A stretch of DNA of 23,670 nucleotides from contig DAOUPU010000017.1 in assembly GCA_030625995.1 (NCBI GenBank), positions 1 through 23,670 on the forward strand. Direction: 5' to 3'. Positions 16,181-23,670 of the stretch are shown in pieces. The number at the start of each line of letters is the position of its first letter. Position 1 is the first letter of the stretch. A program made the translations under genes and the position numbers. The notes below the pieces were generated by a model that saw only the letters and a list, made by a program, of their open reading frames with translations, was not told the origin of the DNA and searched no databases. Source of the stretch: Flavobacteriaceae bacterium (lineage in GTDB: Bacteria; Bacteroidota; Bacteroidia; Flavobacteriales; Flavobacteriaceae).

Positions 16181-17794
16181 ATGAAAAGATTACTATTAGG
16201 AAATGAAGCTCTTGCCCAAGGTGCAATAGACGCCGGATTATCAGGAGTTTATGCCTATCCAGGAACACCTTCAACAGAGGTTACTGAATATATTCAGAAA
16301 TCAAAAACAGCAACTAAATTAGGCATACATTCCACCTGGTCAGTGAATGAAAAAACAGCAATGGAAGCAGCTTTAGGAATGTCATATTCCGGTAAACGTG
16401 CGATGGCAGTAATGAAACATGTGGGTTTAAACGTCGCTTCAGATGTTTTTATGAACATGGCAGTTTCAGGAGTTAATGGAGGATTGGTAGTTGTAGTTGC
16501 TGATGACCCTTCAATGCATTCATCGCAGAACGAACAAGATTCAAGATTTTATGGAAAATTTGCTCTACTGCCTATTTTAGAACCGTCAAATCAACAAGAA
16601 GCATATGATGTAATGCATTATGCTTTTGATCTATCTGAAGAACTAAAATTACCTGTATTGGTAAGGATGGTTACTCGATTATCTCATTCACGGGCAGGTA
16701 TTAATCTGAAAGAAAGAAGAGTCCAAAACGGTTTAAAATTACCCGTTGACACCAGCAGATTCTCTCTAATACCGTTATATGCAAAAAAACAATTCAAGAA
16801 ACTGGTCAGCAAAAAAATTGTATTAATTGAAAATTCTGAAATTTCAATATTCAATTCATTAAACTTGAAAAAAGACAAAGCCGTTGGAATTATTGCTTGC
16901 GGCATAGCATATAATTATGTCATGGAAAATATAGGAAAAAATGAAGAATTTTTTTCTATTTTGAAGATCTCGCAATACCCGCTTCCTAAAAAAAAGGTAA
17001 AAGAACTGTATAAACACTGCGATAAAGTTATAGTAATTGAAGAAGGGTATCCTCTTGTTGAAGAATTAATTCATAATTATTTTGATGAAAATGACAAGAT
17101 CAAAGGAAAATTGTCTGGAGATTTACCCCTAACCGGAGAACTAACTCCTAACTCTGTTGGCAATGCAATAGGTTTTTATTCAAACAATACAGGTGAAATA
17201 CCTGATATTGTTACCGGCAGACCACCACAACTTTGTGAAGGATGTGCACATGCCGACTTATTTAATGCAATCAATACCTTGTTACCTGAGATTGGAGATA
17301 AAAAAGTATTTGGAGATATTGGTTGTTATGCATTAGGAGCCTTGCCTCCATATAACACTATTAGCACTCTAATTGACATGGGAGCATCAATAACTATGGC
17401 TAAGGGCGCTGCTGATGCCGGATTAAAAAATGTAATTGCCGTTATTGGAGATTCGACCTTTACTCACTCAGGAATGACGGGGTTGTTAGATGCCGTTTAC
17501 GAAAACACACCAATAACAGTTATAATTTCCGATAATTCATCCGTAGCAATGACCGGTACTCAAGATTCCATCGCTGTAGGGCGTTTAAAAAATATTTGTT
17601 TAGGTATTGGAGTTGATCCGAAACATCTTATAACAATGGTTCCCTTGAAGAAAAATCACGACGAAAACGTCAAACTCTTAAAAAAAGAAATTCAATATGA
17701 AGGAGTTTCTGTAATTATTTCTGAAAGACCTTGCGTGCGGTTATCACGAGATAAAAAAGAACAGATCAAGCAAAGAATTGCGTCGTTAAACTAA
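16181..17794 (+). CDS. iorA: Indolepyruvate (2-oxoacid):ferredoxin oxidoreductase, alpha subunit, lacking the C-terminal ferredoxin domain
   Basis: This 537-residue protein is the TPP-binding subunit that oxidatively decarboxylates aryl- or similar 2-oxoacids to acyl-CoA. Residues 1-180 are the pyrimidine-binding domain (GNEALAQGAIDAGLSGVYAYPGTPSTE). Residues about 340-537 are the TPP domain, with C352-x2-C355, C382 and C518 as likely ligands of one [4Fe-4S] cluster, and GDSTFTHSG (423-431) followed by DNSS as the TPP/Mg motif. Archaeal IorA continues with a two-cluster ferredoxin module after this point; here the chain ends about 20 residues after C518. The route of electrons to ferredoxin must therefore differ or need another protein. 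iorB follows after 13 bp. The substrate is assigned by family and is not proven. Confidence 0.92.
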   Translation: MKRLLLGNEALAQGAIDAGLSGVYAYPGTPSTEVTEYIQKSKTATKLGIHSTWSVNEKTAMEAALGMSYSGKRAMAVMKHVGLNVASDVFMNMAVSGVNGGLVVVVADDPSMHSSQNEQDSRFYGKFALLPILEPSNQQEAYDVMHYAFDLSEELKLPVLVRMVTRLSHSRAGINLKERRVQNGLKLPVDTSRFSLIPLYAKKQFKKLVSKKIVLIENSEISIFNSLNLKKDKAVGIIACGIAYNYVMENIGKNEEFFSILKISQYPLPKKKVKELYKHCDKVIVIEEGYPLVEELIHNYFDENDKIKGKLSGDLPLTGELTPNSVGNAIGFYSNNTGEIPDIVTGRPPQLCEGCAHADLFNAINTLLPEIGDKKVFGDIGCYALGALPPYNTISTLIDMGASITMAKGAADAGLKNVIAVIGDSTFTHSGMTGLLDAVYENTPITVIISDNSSVAMTGTQDSIAVGRLKNICLGIGVDPKHLITMVPLKKNHDENVKLLKKEIQYEGVSVIISERPCVRLSRDKKEQIKQRIASLN

Positions 17795-17807
17795 AAATAA
17801 TTTAAAC

Positions 17808-18401
17808 ATGAAAAGTAATATAATTATAGCAGGTGTTGGCGGACAAGGTATTTTAACCATTGCCGCTGTTTTGGATACAGCCGCTTTAGATCAGAATTTA
17901 TATGTTAAGCAGTCCGAAGTTCATGGTATGAGTCAGCGAGGTGGTGCCGTGCAATCACATGTAAGAATTTCTGATTCAAAAATTTATTCGGATCTAATTC
18001 CACAAGGAAAGGCTGATTTAATTTTATCTGTAGAACCAATGGAACTGCTCCGATATGTTCCTTATTTAAAAAGTAAGGGGTGGTTAATTACCGACTCAAA
18101 TACTTTTATTAATATATCTGATTACCCTGACAAAGACGATTTATACAAAAAAATTAAATCCCACCGAAATAATATAATTATTAACGCAACAGAAATAGCA
18201 AAAAAATTAGGCAATTCAAAAGTCGCTAACATTGTTTTGCTTGGAGCGGCATCTTTTTTGATCCCTTTATCAGAAGAAAGTATACTTACAGCTATTAAAA
18301 AATTATTTCAGAATAAAAGTGAGAGAATTATCAATTTAAATATGGAAGCATTTCATATCGGAAAAAAAATTGCTAAAGAGTATACGGATTTCGCTTATTG
18401 A
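17808..18401 (+). CDS. iorB: Indolepyruvate (2-oxoacid):ferredoxin oxidoreductase, beta subunit
   Basis: This 197-residue protein is the gamma-domain partner of IorA and has normal length for the family. The N-terminal GVGGQGILT (9-17) is the hallmark loop, and KQSEVHGMSQRGGAVQSHVR (34-53) is the second conserved block that approaches CoA and the active site. It has no cysteine cluster of its own. The gene is 13 bp after iorA and certainly belongs to the same operon. Its stop lies 48 bp from the stop of the convergent aminotransferase gene. Confidence 0.93.
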   Translation: MKSNIIIAGVGGQGILTIAAVLDTAALDQNLYVKQSEVHGMSQRGGAVQSHVRISDSKIYSDLIPQGKADLILSVEPMELLRYVPYLKSKGWLITDSNTFINISDYPDKDDLYKKIKSHRNNIIINATEIAKKLGNSKVANIVLLGAASFLIPLSEESILTAIKKLFQNKSERIINLNMEAFHIGKKIAKEYTDFAY

Positions 18402-18449
18402 TTTCTCAGACCCCTCTACCTCAGGCAAAAGGGGAATAACACCTGTATA

Positions 18450-19664
18450 TCAGGAATTTATCTTCGTATTATCGAATACGGTTTTGATAACTTCTGCTAA
18501 TATTTTTACACCTTTTTCAATTGTATCTTTGGGCATATTTGAAAATGACAATCGAAGTCGATCATCTTTGATACTCTCAGGATCAAAGGTCCTTCCGGTA
18601 ACGAAAACAACACCTTTTTTTACACTCTCTCTAAATATTTCTGTAGAATTAATGTGCTCAGGTAGTCTAAGCCAAACATAAAATCCTCCTTTTGGTTCAT
18701 GCCATGTTATTTCTTTTGGCATATATTTTTTCAAACTTATTTGTAAAATATTTTTTCGCTCCTCATATTCTTGTCTTAAAAACCCTAAATAAGGATACAG
18801 CTTATCCTGCACTAAAAACTCGTTCGCTAAAATTTGCATGAAATTAGAGGTACAGGCATCTAAAGCCTGTTTAATATTTTCTGCTTTCTCAAATATTTCT
18901 TCTGAAGCAAGCATATAACCTAATCTAAATCCCGGACCTAGAATTTTTGAGAACGAACCGGTGTAAACAATTTCCACATCATTAACACCATAGGATTTCA
19001 ATGGTTTCGTTAAATATTTTTCATCCTCCCTAAAATATAAATCGCTATAGGCATCATCTTCTATCAAAATTATCCCGGAATTTGACAATACTTCTAATAA
19101 GGCTTTTTTTCTTTCAGGAGTATAAATTATTCCTGCCGGATTATGAAAATTAGGTGTTATGTATAATAATTTTGGGATCTTTTCCAAACTGGCAATTTTC
19201 TGTTTTAAAGCTTCGATATCAATACCATCTTTATCAATTTGAATACCATGAATTTCGGCTTCATAAGTTTCAAAAATCGATAAAGCACCTACAAAACATG
19301 GATTTTCTGTTAAAATTAAATCTCCTCGATTTACAAATTCTTGTGTTATAATACTTATAGCTTGTAAAGATCCGGTAGAAATTAATATTTTATTGGTATC
19401 AACGGGTAATCCCTTATCCTTCAAATAGGCTTGCAGCGATCTTACCAAAGGTGGATATCCTGAGGTTGGTCCATATTGAAAACAAAGTTTCTTAATTCCT
19501 TCAGGCAAAGAATTATAAATTTCATCAATCTCTTTGACGGGAAACAGATCATTATTTGGCATGCCTCCTGCAAATGAGATCATGCTTTTTCCTGATGATA
19601 GCTTCATCAATAGCTTTATATCTTCAGAATGCACTGAATTTACCGAACTTGAAAATTCATACAT
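18450..19664 (-). CDS. PLP-dependent class I/II aminotransferase (LysN / archaeal aromatic aminotransferase type)
   Basis: This 404-residue fold-type I aminotransferase resembles the 2-aminoadipate / archaeal aromatic aminotransferase branch. Motifs are ISFAGGMPNNDLFP at the N-terminus, CFQYGPTSGYPPLR-like at 61-75, N175 in NFHNPAG, D204 and Y206 in EDDAYSDLYF, and K240 in TGSFSKILGPGFRLGY as the PLP lysine with R247 at the phosphate. A late arginine in DRLRLSFSN would bind the substrate carboxylate. It has no helix-turn-helix domain, so it is not a MocR regulator. Placed between iorAB and the acyl-CoA synthetase, it most likely makes the 2-oxoacids that IorAB oxidises. It shares one CRP/FNR-like box with the divergent synthetase gene. 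The amino-acid range (aromatic, branched-chain, aminoadipate) cannot be read from the sequence. Confidence 0.9.
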   Translation of the reverse strand: MYEFSSSVNSVHSEDIKLLMKLSSGKSMISFAGGMPNNDLFPVKEIDEIYNSLPEGIKKLCFQYGPTSGYPPLVRSLQAYLKDKGLPVDTNKILISTGSLQAISIITQEFVNRGDLILTENPCFVGALSIFETYEAEIHGIQIDKDGIDIEALKQKIASLEKIPKLLYITPNFHNPAGIIYTPERKKALLEVLSNSGIILIEDDAYSDLYFREDEKYLTKPLKSYGVNDVEIVYTGSFSKILGPGFRLGYMLASEEIFEKAENIKQALDACTSNFMQILANEFLVQDKLYPYLGFLRQEYEERKNILQISLKKYMPKEITWHEPKGGFYVWLRLPEHINSTEIFRESVKKGVVFVTGRTFDPESIKDDRLRLSFSNMPKDTIEKGVKILAEVIKTVFDNTKINS

Positions 19665-19690
19665 AATATTTTGCTCTTTATTGGCTACCT

Positions 19691-19734
19691 CAAAATAACG
19701 AAATTTTGTTTATTTATACATTGACAAATATCAT
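19691..19734 (-). promoter_or_regulatory. Aminotransferase promoter using the shared CRP/FNR-like box
   Basis: On the minus strand TTATTTTG (19691-19698) is a 7/8 match to TAnnTTTG, with a leader of about 20 nt to the ATG at 19664. Its centre lies 33.0 bp from the centre of the palindrome TTGACAAATATCAT (19721-19734). No -33 TTG is present at normal distance. Confidence 0.55.
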
Positions 19735-19764
19735 TCAAATAGAAAAATTTATTCACTTACTTTA
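19721..19764 (+). promoter_or_regulatory. Acyl-CoA synthetase promoter using the shared CRP/FNR-like box
   Basis: TTACTTTA (19757-19764) differs by one base from the iorA -7 element and has its centre 33.0 bp from the centre of the palindrome TTGACAAATATCAT (19721-19734). The left half of the box reads TTGAC, one mismatch from TTGAT. The leader would be about 20 nt. The same box sits symmetrically between the two divergent -7 elements. Confidence 0.5.
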
Positions 19765-19787
19765 CAAGAGTAAAATCTTTGTAAAAA

Positions 19788-21845
19788 ATGTTGCACAAAA
19801 AACTAATTCAACCTAAAAGTATTGTTATTGTAGGAGGTTCTGATAATATTCACAGCCCGGGAGGAAGAGTTTTAAAAAATTTAATTGACCATAAATTCAA
19901 TGGAGAACTTTTCGTAGTCAATCCTAAGAAAAATATCGTTCAAGATATTAAAGCTTACCAAAACATTAATGAGCTTCCGGAAGTTGATTTGGCTATAATT
20001 GCCATTGCTGCTAAATATATTGCCGAAACGGTTAAAATATTAACAGAACAAAAACAGACCAAAGGTTTTATTATTTTTTCCGCCGGGTTTAGTGAAAAAG
20101 ATGAGAAAGGAGTGGAAATGGAACAAGAAATCGTATCCTTAATAAGCAAGGTCAGTGGTAGTTTGCTAGGCCCAAATAATATCGGTTTAATCAATGAATA
20201 TTATACAGGTGTATTTACAACACCTATACCAAAATTAAATAAAGAAGGCGTCGATTTCATCTCAGGGTCCGGAGCGACGGCAGTCTTCATTATGGAAGCT
20301 GCACAAAGTACGGGTTTAACTTTTTCAAGTATTTACACAGTTGGAAATAGCGCACAAATTGGAGTAGAAGAAGTCTTAGAGTATTTTGACGAAATATATG
20401 CCGAAAAGGAAAGCCCCAAAGTAAAACTCCTCTATATTGAAAGCATAAAAAATCCAGTTAAATTTTTAAAACATACAAGCTCTTTAGTTAAAAAAGGGTG
20501 TAAAATTGCTGCGATAAAGGCAGGAAGTTCGGAAGAAGGAAATAGAGCGGCAAGCTCTCATACCGGGGCGATGGCTAATTCTGATGTTTTTGTTGAAGCT
20601 TTGTTTCATAAAGCCGGTATAATCCGCTGTAACGGTAGAAATGAATTGATCACCGTTGCGGGTATTTTAACCCAAAAAGAATCAAAAGGTAAAAATATTG
20701 CTATCATTACTCATGCCGGAGGTCCGGCAGTAATGCTCACCGATATTTTATCAAAGAACGGTTTATACATCCCAAAATTAACCGGAAAATCCGGCAAGGA
20801 TCTATTAAATGAATTATATGACGGTTCATCGGTTGCAAACCCTATCGATTTCCTTGCCACTGGCACAGCCGAACAGTTAGAAACTATCATAGACTATTGT
20901 GAAAATAAATTTGATAATATTGATGCCATAGCTGTTATTTTTGGAAGTCCCGGATTATCCTCGGTTTACGATGCCTATGAAGTGTTGAATAAAAAAATTA
21001 AATCTTGTAAGAAACCTATCTATGCAATTCTACCATCGATCGTGAATGTAAAAGATGAAATATCAGACTTTATCAGTAAAGGTAATATTGCATTTACCGA
21101 TGAAGTTTTGTTTGGCAAAAGTCTTGCTAAGGTTTATAATACTTCAAAATATATTACGGAGAGCAAACAGATAGAACTAATTGATACTGATGGTATTAGA
21201 AAGATAATTGATGTTTTGCCAAATGGCTATGCCTCTACCGAAACAGCATATCATTTAATAAAATGCGCAGGAGTAAATTTTGTAGATCAAATGTTGGTAA
21301 AAAACAAAATCGGGCTTCTGGAAATTGAAAAAACATTAAAATATCCTGTTGTTCTGAAAGTTGTTGGCATTCTACACAAAACCGATGTTGGCGGAGTCGA
21401 ATTAAATATAAAAAATAAAGAAGAATTAGTTTTAGCTTTTGAGAAATTGATGCGAATTTCCGGGGCGAAATCGATTATTATTCAGCCAATGAAAGACGGA
21501 ATTGAACTTTTCATTGGTGCCAAAAAAGAAAGCGTTTATCCCGCTGTGGTCATGTGTGGATTAGGTGGAATTTTTGTAGAAACTTTAAAGGATATTAGTG
21601 TTAAAATGATTCCTATATCAAAACCAGAGTCTTTGGATATGATCACCAATTTAAAAACTTATCCAATTTTGAAGGGCTCCCGGGGTCAAAAAGGAATAGA
21701 CCTAGAAGAATTTGCGAAAATTATAAGAAAAATATCAGGTCTGTTACAAATTGCTCCTGAAATATCTGAATTAGATATAAATCCGCTAATGGCCTCTGAA
21801 GGTGAAATTATAGCTGTAGATGCAAGAATAAAGATTGAGAAATAA
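19788..21845 (+). CDS. ADP-forming acetyl/acyl-CoA synthetase, fused alpha-beta subunits
   Basis: This 685-residue protein converts acyl-CoA + ADP + phosphate to acid + CoA + ATP. Residues 1-125 are a CoA-binding Rossmann domain (SIVIVGGSDN). Residues about 150-450 form the succinyl-CoA-ligase-like domains. H258 in ASSHTGAMANSDVF is the phosphohistidine, with E218 in YIESIKNP; the numbering agrees closely with the residues I recall as catalytic (His257, Glu218) in the Pyrococcus furiosus enzyme. Residues about 475-685 are the ATP-grasp (beta) domain, with H530 in GILHKTDVGG as the second histidine and ELDINPLMA near the end. In archaea the two parts are often separate subunits. Next to iorAB and an aminotransferase it would harvest ATP from the aryl- or branched-acyl-CoA they produce. 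It lacks the C-terminal acetyltransferase domain seen in protein-acetylating homologues. Confidence 0.93.
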   Translation: MLHKKLIQPKSIVIVGGSDNIHSPGGRVLKNLIDHKFNGELFVVNPKKNIVQDIKAYQNINELPEVDLAIIAIAAKYIAETVKILTEQKQTKGFIIFSAGFSEKDEKGVEMEQEIVSLISKVSGSLLGPNNIGLINEYYTGVFTTPIPKLNKEGVDFISGSGATAVFIMEAAQSTGLTFSSIYTVGNSAQIGVEEVLEYFDEIYAEKESPKVKLLYIESIKNPVKFLKHTSSLVKKGCKIAAIKAGSSEEGNRAASSHTGAMANSDVFVEALFHKAGIIRCNGRNELITVAGILTQKESKGKNIAIITHAGGPAVMLTDILSKNGLYIPKLTGKSGKDLLNELYDGSSVANPIDFLATGTAEQLETIIDYCENKFDNIDAIAVIFGSPGLSSVYDAYEVLNKKIKSCKKPIYAILPSIVNVKDEISDFISKGNIAFTDEVLFGKSLAKVYNTSKYITESKQIELIDTDGIRKIIDVLPNGYASTETAYHLIKCAGVNFVDQMLVKNKIGLLEIEKTLKYPVVLKVVGILHKTDVGGVELNIKNKEELVLAFEKLMRISGAKSIIIQPMKDGIELFIGAKKESVYPAVVMCGLGGIFVETLKDISVKMIPISKPESLDMITNLKTYPILKGSRGQKGIDLEEFAKIIRKISGLLQIAPEISELDINPLMASEGEIIAVDARIKIEK

Positions 21846-21895
21846 TTTTTATTGTTTAAATGTCGATGAGTATATTAGCTTAAAGCGATTTAAAA

Positions 21896-23029
21896 TTAAT
21901 GATTCTTATCTATCTGTACTACTTCCCCTCTAGCTCCTGACGAGTCACCTCCAATAATGAAATTAGTGTTTTTAGGTATAATCCTTTTCCTGATTTTTAT
22001 TGATTTAAGCTCCTCAAAATATTTAATTATTTCACTAAACGACAAGCAAGCACTGTCTAAAATAATTAGTTCATAATTCTCAATAGTAGCTGGTAGTGTT
22101 GTGCAAAACTCTGATTGCTCAGTTTGTAAATGCCTTTTTATATTCTCATAGGTATTAAAATCATCTCCTATGTATATCATCTTATTCCTCATCAAGGATT
22201 GGGTACTTGAATCACTCTTCGTTAATAGCTTATAGTTCATAACCAATTTAAAAAGAACATTCAAAGAAAAGTGAACCAAATTATTTATTTTAAAATGCTT
22301 CTTGTAAAAAATTTGCATCGCACCATAGAAATTTTTTAGATAAGGTTTGTCTTTTATGGTACTCTCTCCTTTATAATGTATTATGGTAGTTTCTCCGAAA
22401 TAGTAATTACTATACCCTCTGCTGGATAATGTATAACTCAAATCAACGTCTTCACCATACATAAAATAATCCTCATCAAAACCACCATTTTCAAGATAAA
22501 CATCTCTTTTCAACAGCATAAAAGCTCCCGATAAGATGTCCACTACTTTGTTTTCATTTTCATCAATGTGATTGGCATAATACTTATTGGAGAAGCCTAA
22601 TAATTTTCGAAAGGCAATTCTGACCGAAGGAAAATTACGTTTGCATTCGGGCAAAAAATTACCTGTTCCATCTATAAACCTCACCCCTAATGCCCCAAAA
22701 TCATTTTTGCTTTCGGAATAAGTTAGGATCTTTTCGAAAATATTTTCCCCAAGTACGGTATCAGGATTCAAGATCAGAATATACTCACCAATTGCTCGAT
22801 CAACTCCCTGATTATTCGATTTTGAAAAACCCAAATTCTCTGAGTTTCTAATTAGAGCTACTTCTGGAAACTTTTTGAGAAGCATTGCACAACTACCATC
22901 AGTTGAGTTATTATCTACCACAATAATTTCACTGTGAATATTCTTTGTAGCTTCCAGAACACTCAATAGACATTGTTCTAAAAAATGTTGAACATTGAAA
23001 TTGACAATTATAACAGACAACTTTACCAA
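21896..23029 (-). CDS. Family 2 glycosyltransferase (rhamnosyltransferase-like) with a C-terminal extension
   Basis: This 377-residue protein begins with the GT-A fold of family 2: LSVIIVNFNVQHFLEQCLLSV, then VVDNNSTDGS (38-47), NLGFSKSNNQG, and LNPDT (87-91) at the metal/nucleotide-sugar site. FMYGEDVDLSYTL (189-201) supplies the likely catalytic acidic pair E193-D194. It resembles cytosolic enzymes that add a sugar to cell-surface polysaccharide or lipid-linked precursors. Residues about 283-377 form an extra domain (YIGDDFNTYENIKRHL... ending SSGARGEVVQID) that I recall in Bacteroidota relatives; its role is unknown to me. It has no membrane helices. The donor and acceptor cannot be read from the sequence. 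It converges with the acyl-CoA synthetase gene across 50 bp that hold no clear terminator. Confidence 0.9.
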   Translation of the reverse strand: MVKLSVIIVNFNVQHFLEQCLLSVLEATKNIHSEIIVVDNNSTDGSCAMLLKKFPEVALIRNSENLGFSKSNNQGVDRAIGEYILILNPDTVLGENIFEKILTYSESKNDFGALGVRFIDGTGNFLPECKRNFPSVRIAFRKLLGFSNKYYANHIDENENKVVDILSGAFMLLKRDVYLENGGFDEDYFMYGEDVDLSYTLSSRGYSNYYFGETTIIHYKGESTIKDKPYLKNFYGAMQIFYKKHFKINNLVHFSLNVLFKLVMNYKLLTKSDSSTQSLMRNKMIYIGDDFNTYENIKRHLQTEQSEFCTTLPATIENYELIILDSACLSFSEIIKYFEELKSIKIRKRIIPKNTNFIIGGDSSGARGEVVQIDKNH

Positions 23030-23193
23030 TAGAAATATATTTTCTATAAAAATAATATTTATTTGTGCATCACAATGATTTCAGCATTATCTTTTAACAA
23101 AATAGCCTTTTATTCTCTCTAGAAAATCAAAAAAAATTAATTATGAATTTATAATCTAAACGATAAGTATTAAATGAAGTTGAATTGGATGAT

Positions 23194-23358
23194 ATGGAAA
23201 ATATTCACATTTTGCATTCCATTCCGGAAGTGGATGAATACAAAATCCTTGTGATTCCTAAGAACTTAGAAGTTGCCAGAAAGATAATTGAGGACATTAT
23301 TCATGAATCAAAGATATCCCTGCAAAATTCTACCAATCCAGGGAAAGTGGATGGATAA
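23194..23358 (+). CDS. Possible small protein of unknown function (54 aa)
   Basis: An ATG is followed by 54 codons and TAA. The product is short and charged (MENIHILHSIPEVDEYKILV, then a helix-like IPKNLEVARKIIEDIIHES). I do not recognise the family. The composition looks protein-like, but there is no visible promoter or ribosome binding site, and another short frame overlaps its start. It may be a small gene or a remnant. Confidence 0.25.
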   Translation: MENIHILHSIPEVDEYKILVIPKNLEVARKIIEDIIHESKISLQNSTNPGKVDG

Positions 23359-23670
23359 TTATGAATCTGCAATGGTTGAAGATGATCCGAGAGATCATTA
23401 AATTAAGATTATCTACTCAAACTATTCTCAAAAGGAATAGTACGAATACTCCCGAGGAGCTATAAATGCTAGGTGTGTAGGGCTACCAAGAATAAAAGTC
23501 AAACAATTACTTTTTTATTCGGTCTTTTAATCCGGAAATCTATTCCAGTAATCTTCCGGCAAAATTACAAAAAACAATTTGCAAATAAGGCTGTTGATAA
23601 TAATTTGGTCATCAAAATTGAAGTTTCAATCAATACAATAAAATAGCTATGAACTTTATAACATTTACTA
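23359..23670. other. Right-end stretch without a confident gene
   Basis: On the plus strand there are a 34-codon ORF from 23361 and an open frame without ATG (about 23470-23645), neither of which I recognise. A 7-bp perfect inverted repeat (ACTATTC / GAATAGT, 23421-23441) and a CCGGAA / TTCCGG pair (about 23532-23559) are present. The stretch could be decayed coding sequence or intergenic DNA leading to a gene beyond the window. Confidence 0.3.

Noticed and set aside
18411..18434. CCCCT...AGGGG as a bidirectional terminator between iorB and the aminotransferase
   Set aside because: The stem is only 5 bp with a 14-base loop, and no T-run follows on either strand.
18450..19664. MocR-type transcription regulator
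   Set aside because: The aminotransferase domain starts at the N-terminus and there is no helix-turn-helix domain.

Overview
The window looks like a chromosomal segment of an AT-rich member of the Bacteroidota, most likely Flavobacteriales. The evidence is the gene families (GH3/serine-hydrolase fusion, the short 'ABC ATPase-like' protein, HemJ), start codons without clear Shine-Dalgarno sequences, and promoter elements of the TAnnTTTG type. I see no tRNA, rRNA, CRISPR array or intact mobile element.

Layout. (1) The left edge holds the C-terminal end of a membrane protein, probably an acyltransferase, whose stop codon abuts the stop of the next, convergent gene. (2) 413-5988, minus strand: a dihydrolipoamide acyltransferase (E2), a DEDDh exonuclease, a conserved unknown protein and a secreted GH3/serine-hydrolase fusion. 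(3) 6097-14121, minus strand: hemA, a hemC-hemD fusion, hemB, hemL, hemE, hemN. hemH and hemJ diverge on the plus strand (14414-16043). Together these carry glutamyl-tRNA to protoheme by the C5 route, with the O2-independent coproporphyrinogen enzyme and the HemJ-type protoporphyrinogen oxidase. Two gaps inside this block hold degenerate sequence, one of them a likely four-helix-bundle (S23-type) pseudogene. (4) 16181-21845: iorA and iorB (indolepyruvate/2-oxoacid:ferredoxin oxidoreductase), a convergent class I aminotransferase, and a divergent fused ADP-forming acyl-CoA synthetase. These form an archaeal-style amino-acid fermentation path: amino acid to 2-oxoacid, to acyl-CoA plus reduced ferredoxin, to acid plus ATP. 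(5) 21896-23029: a family 2 glycosyltransferase, then about 640 bp with one possible small ORF and no confident gene.

The most interesting signal is regulatory. A CRP/FNR-type palindrome, (A/T)TGA(T/C)-N4-ATCAT, occurs upstream of hemA, upstream of iorA, and once between the divergent aminotransferase and acyl-CoA synthetase genes. In all four promoter directions its centre lies exactly 33 bp from the centre of a TAnnTTTG-like -7 element. That is the geometry of a class II activator near -41. I infer that one CRP/FNR-family regulator, probably responding to oxygen or redox state, switches on heme synthesis and ferredoxin-linked amino-acid fermentation together. The regulator itself is not encoded here.
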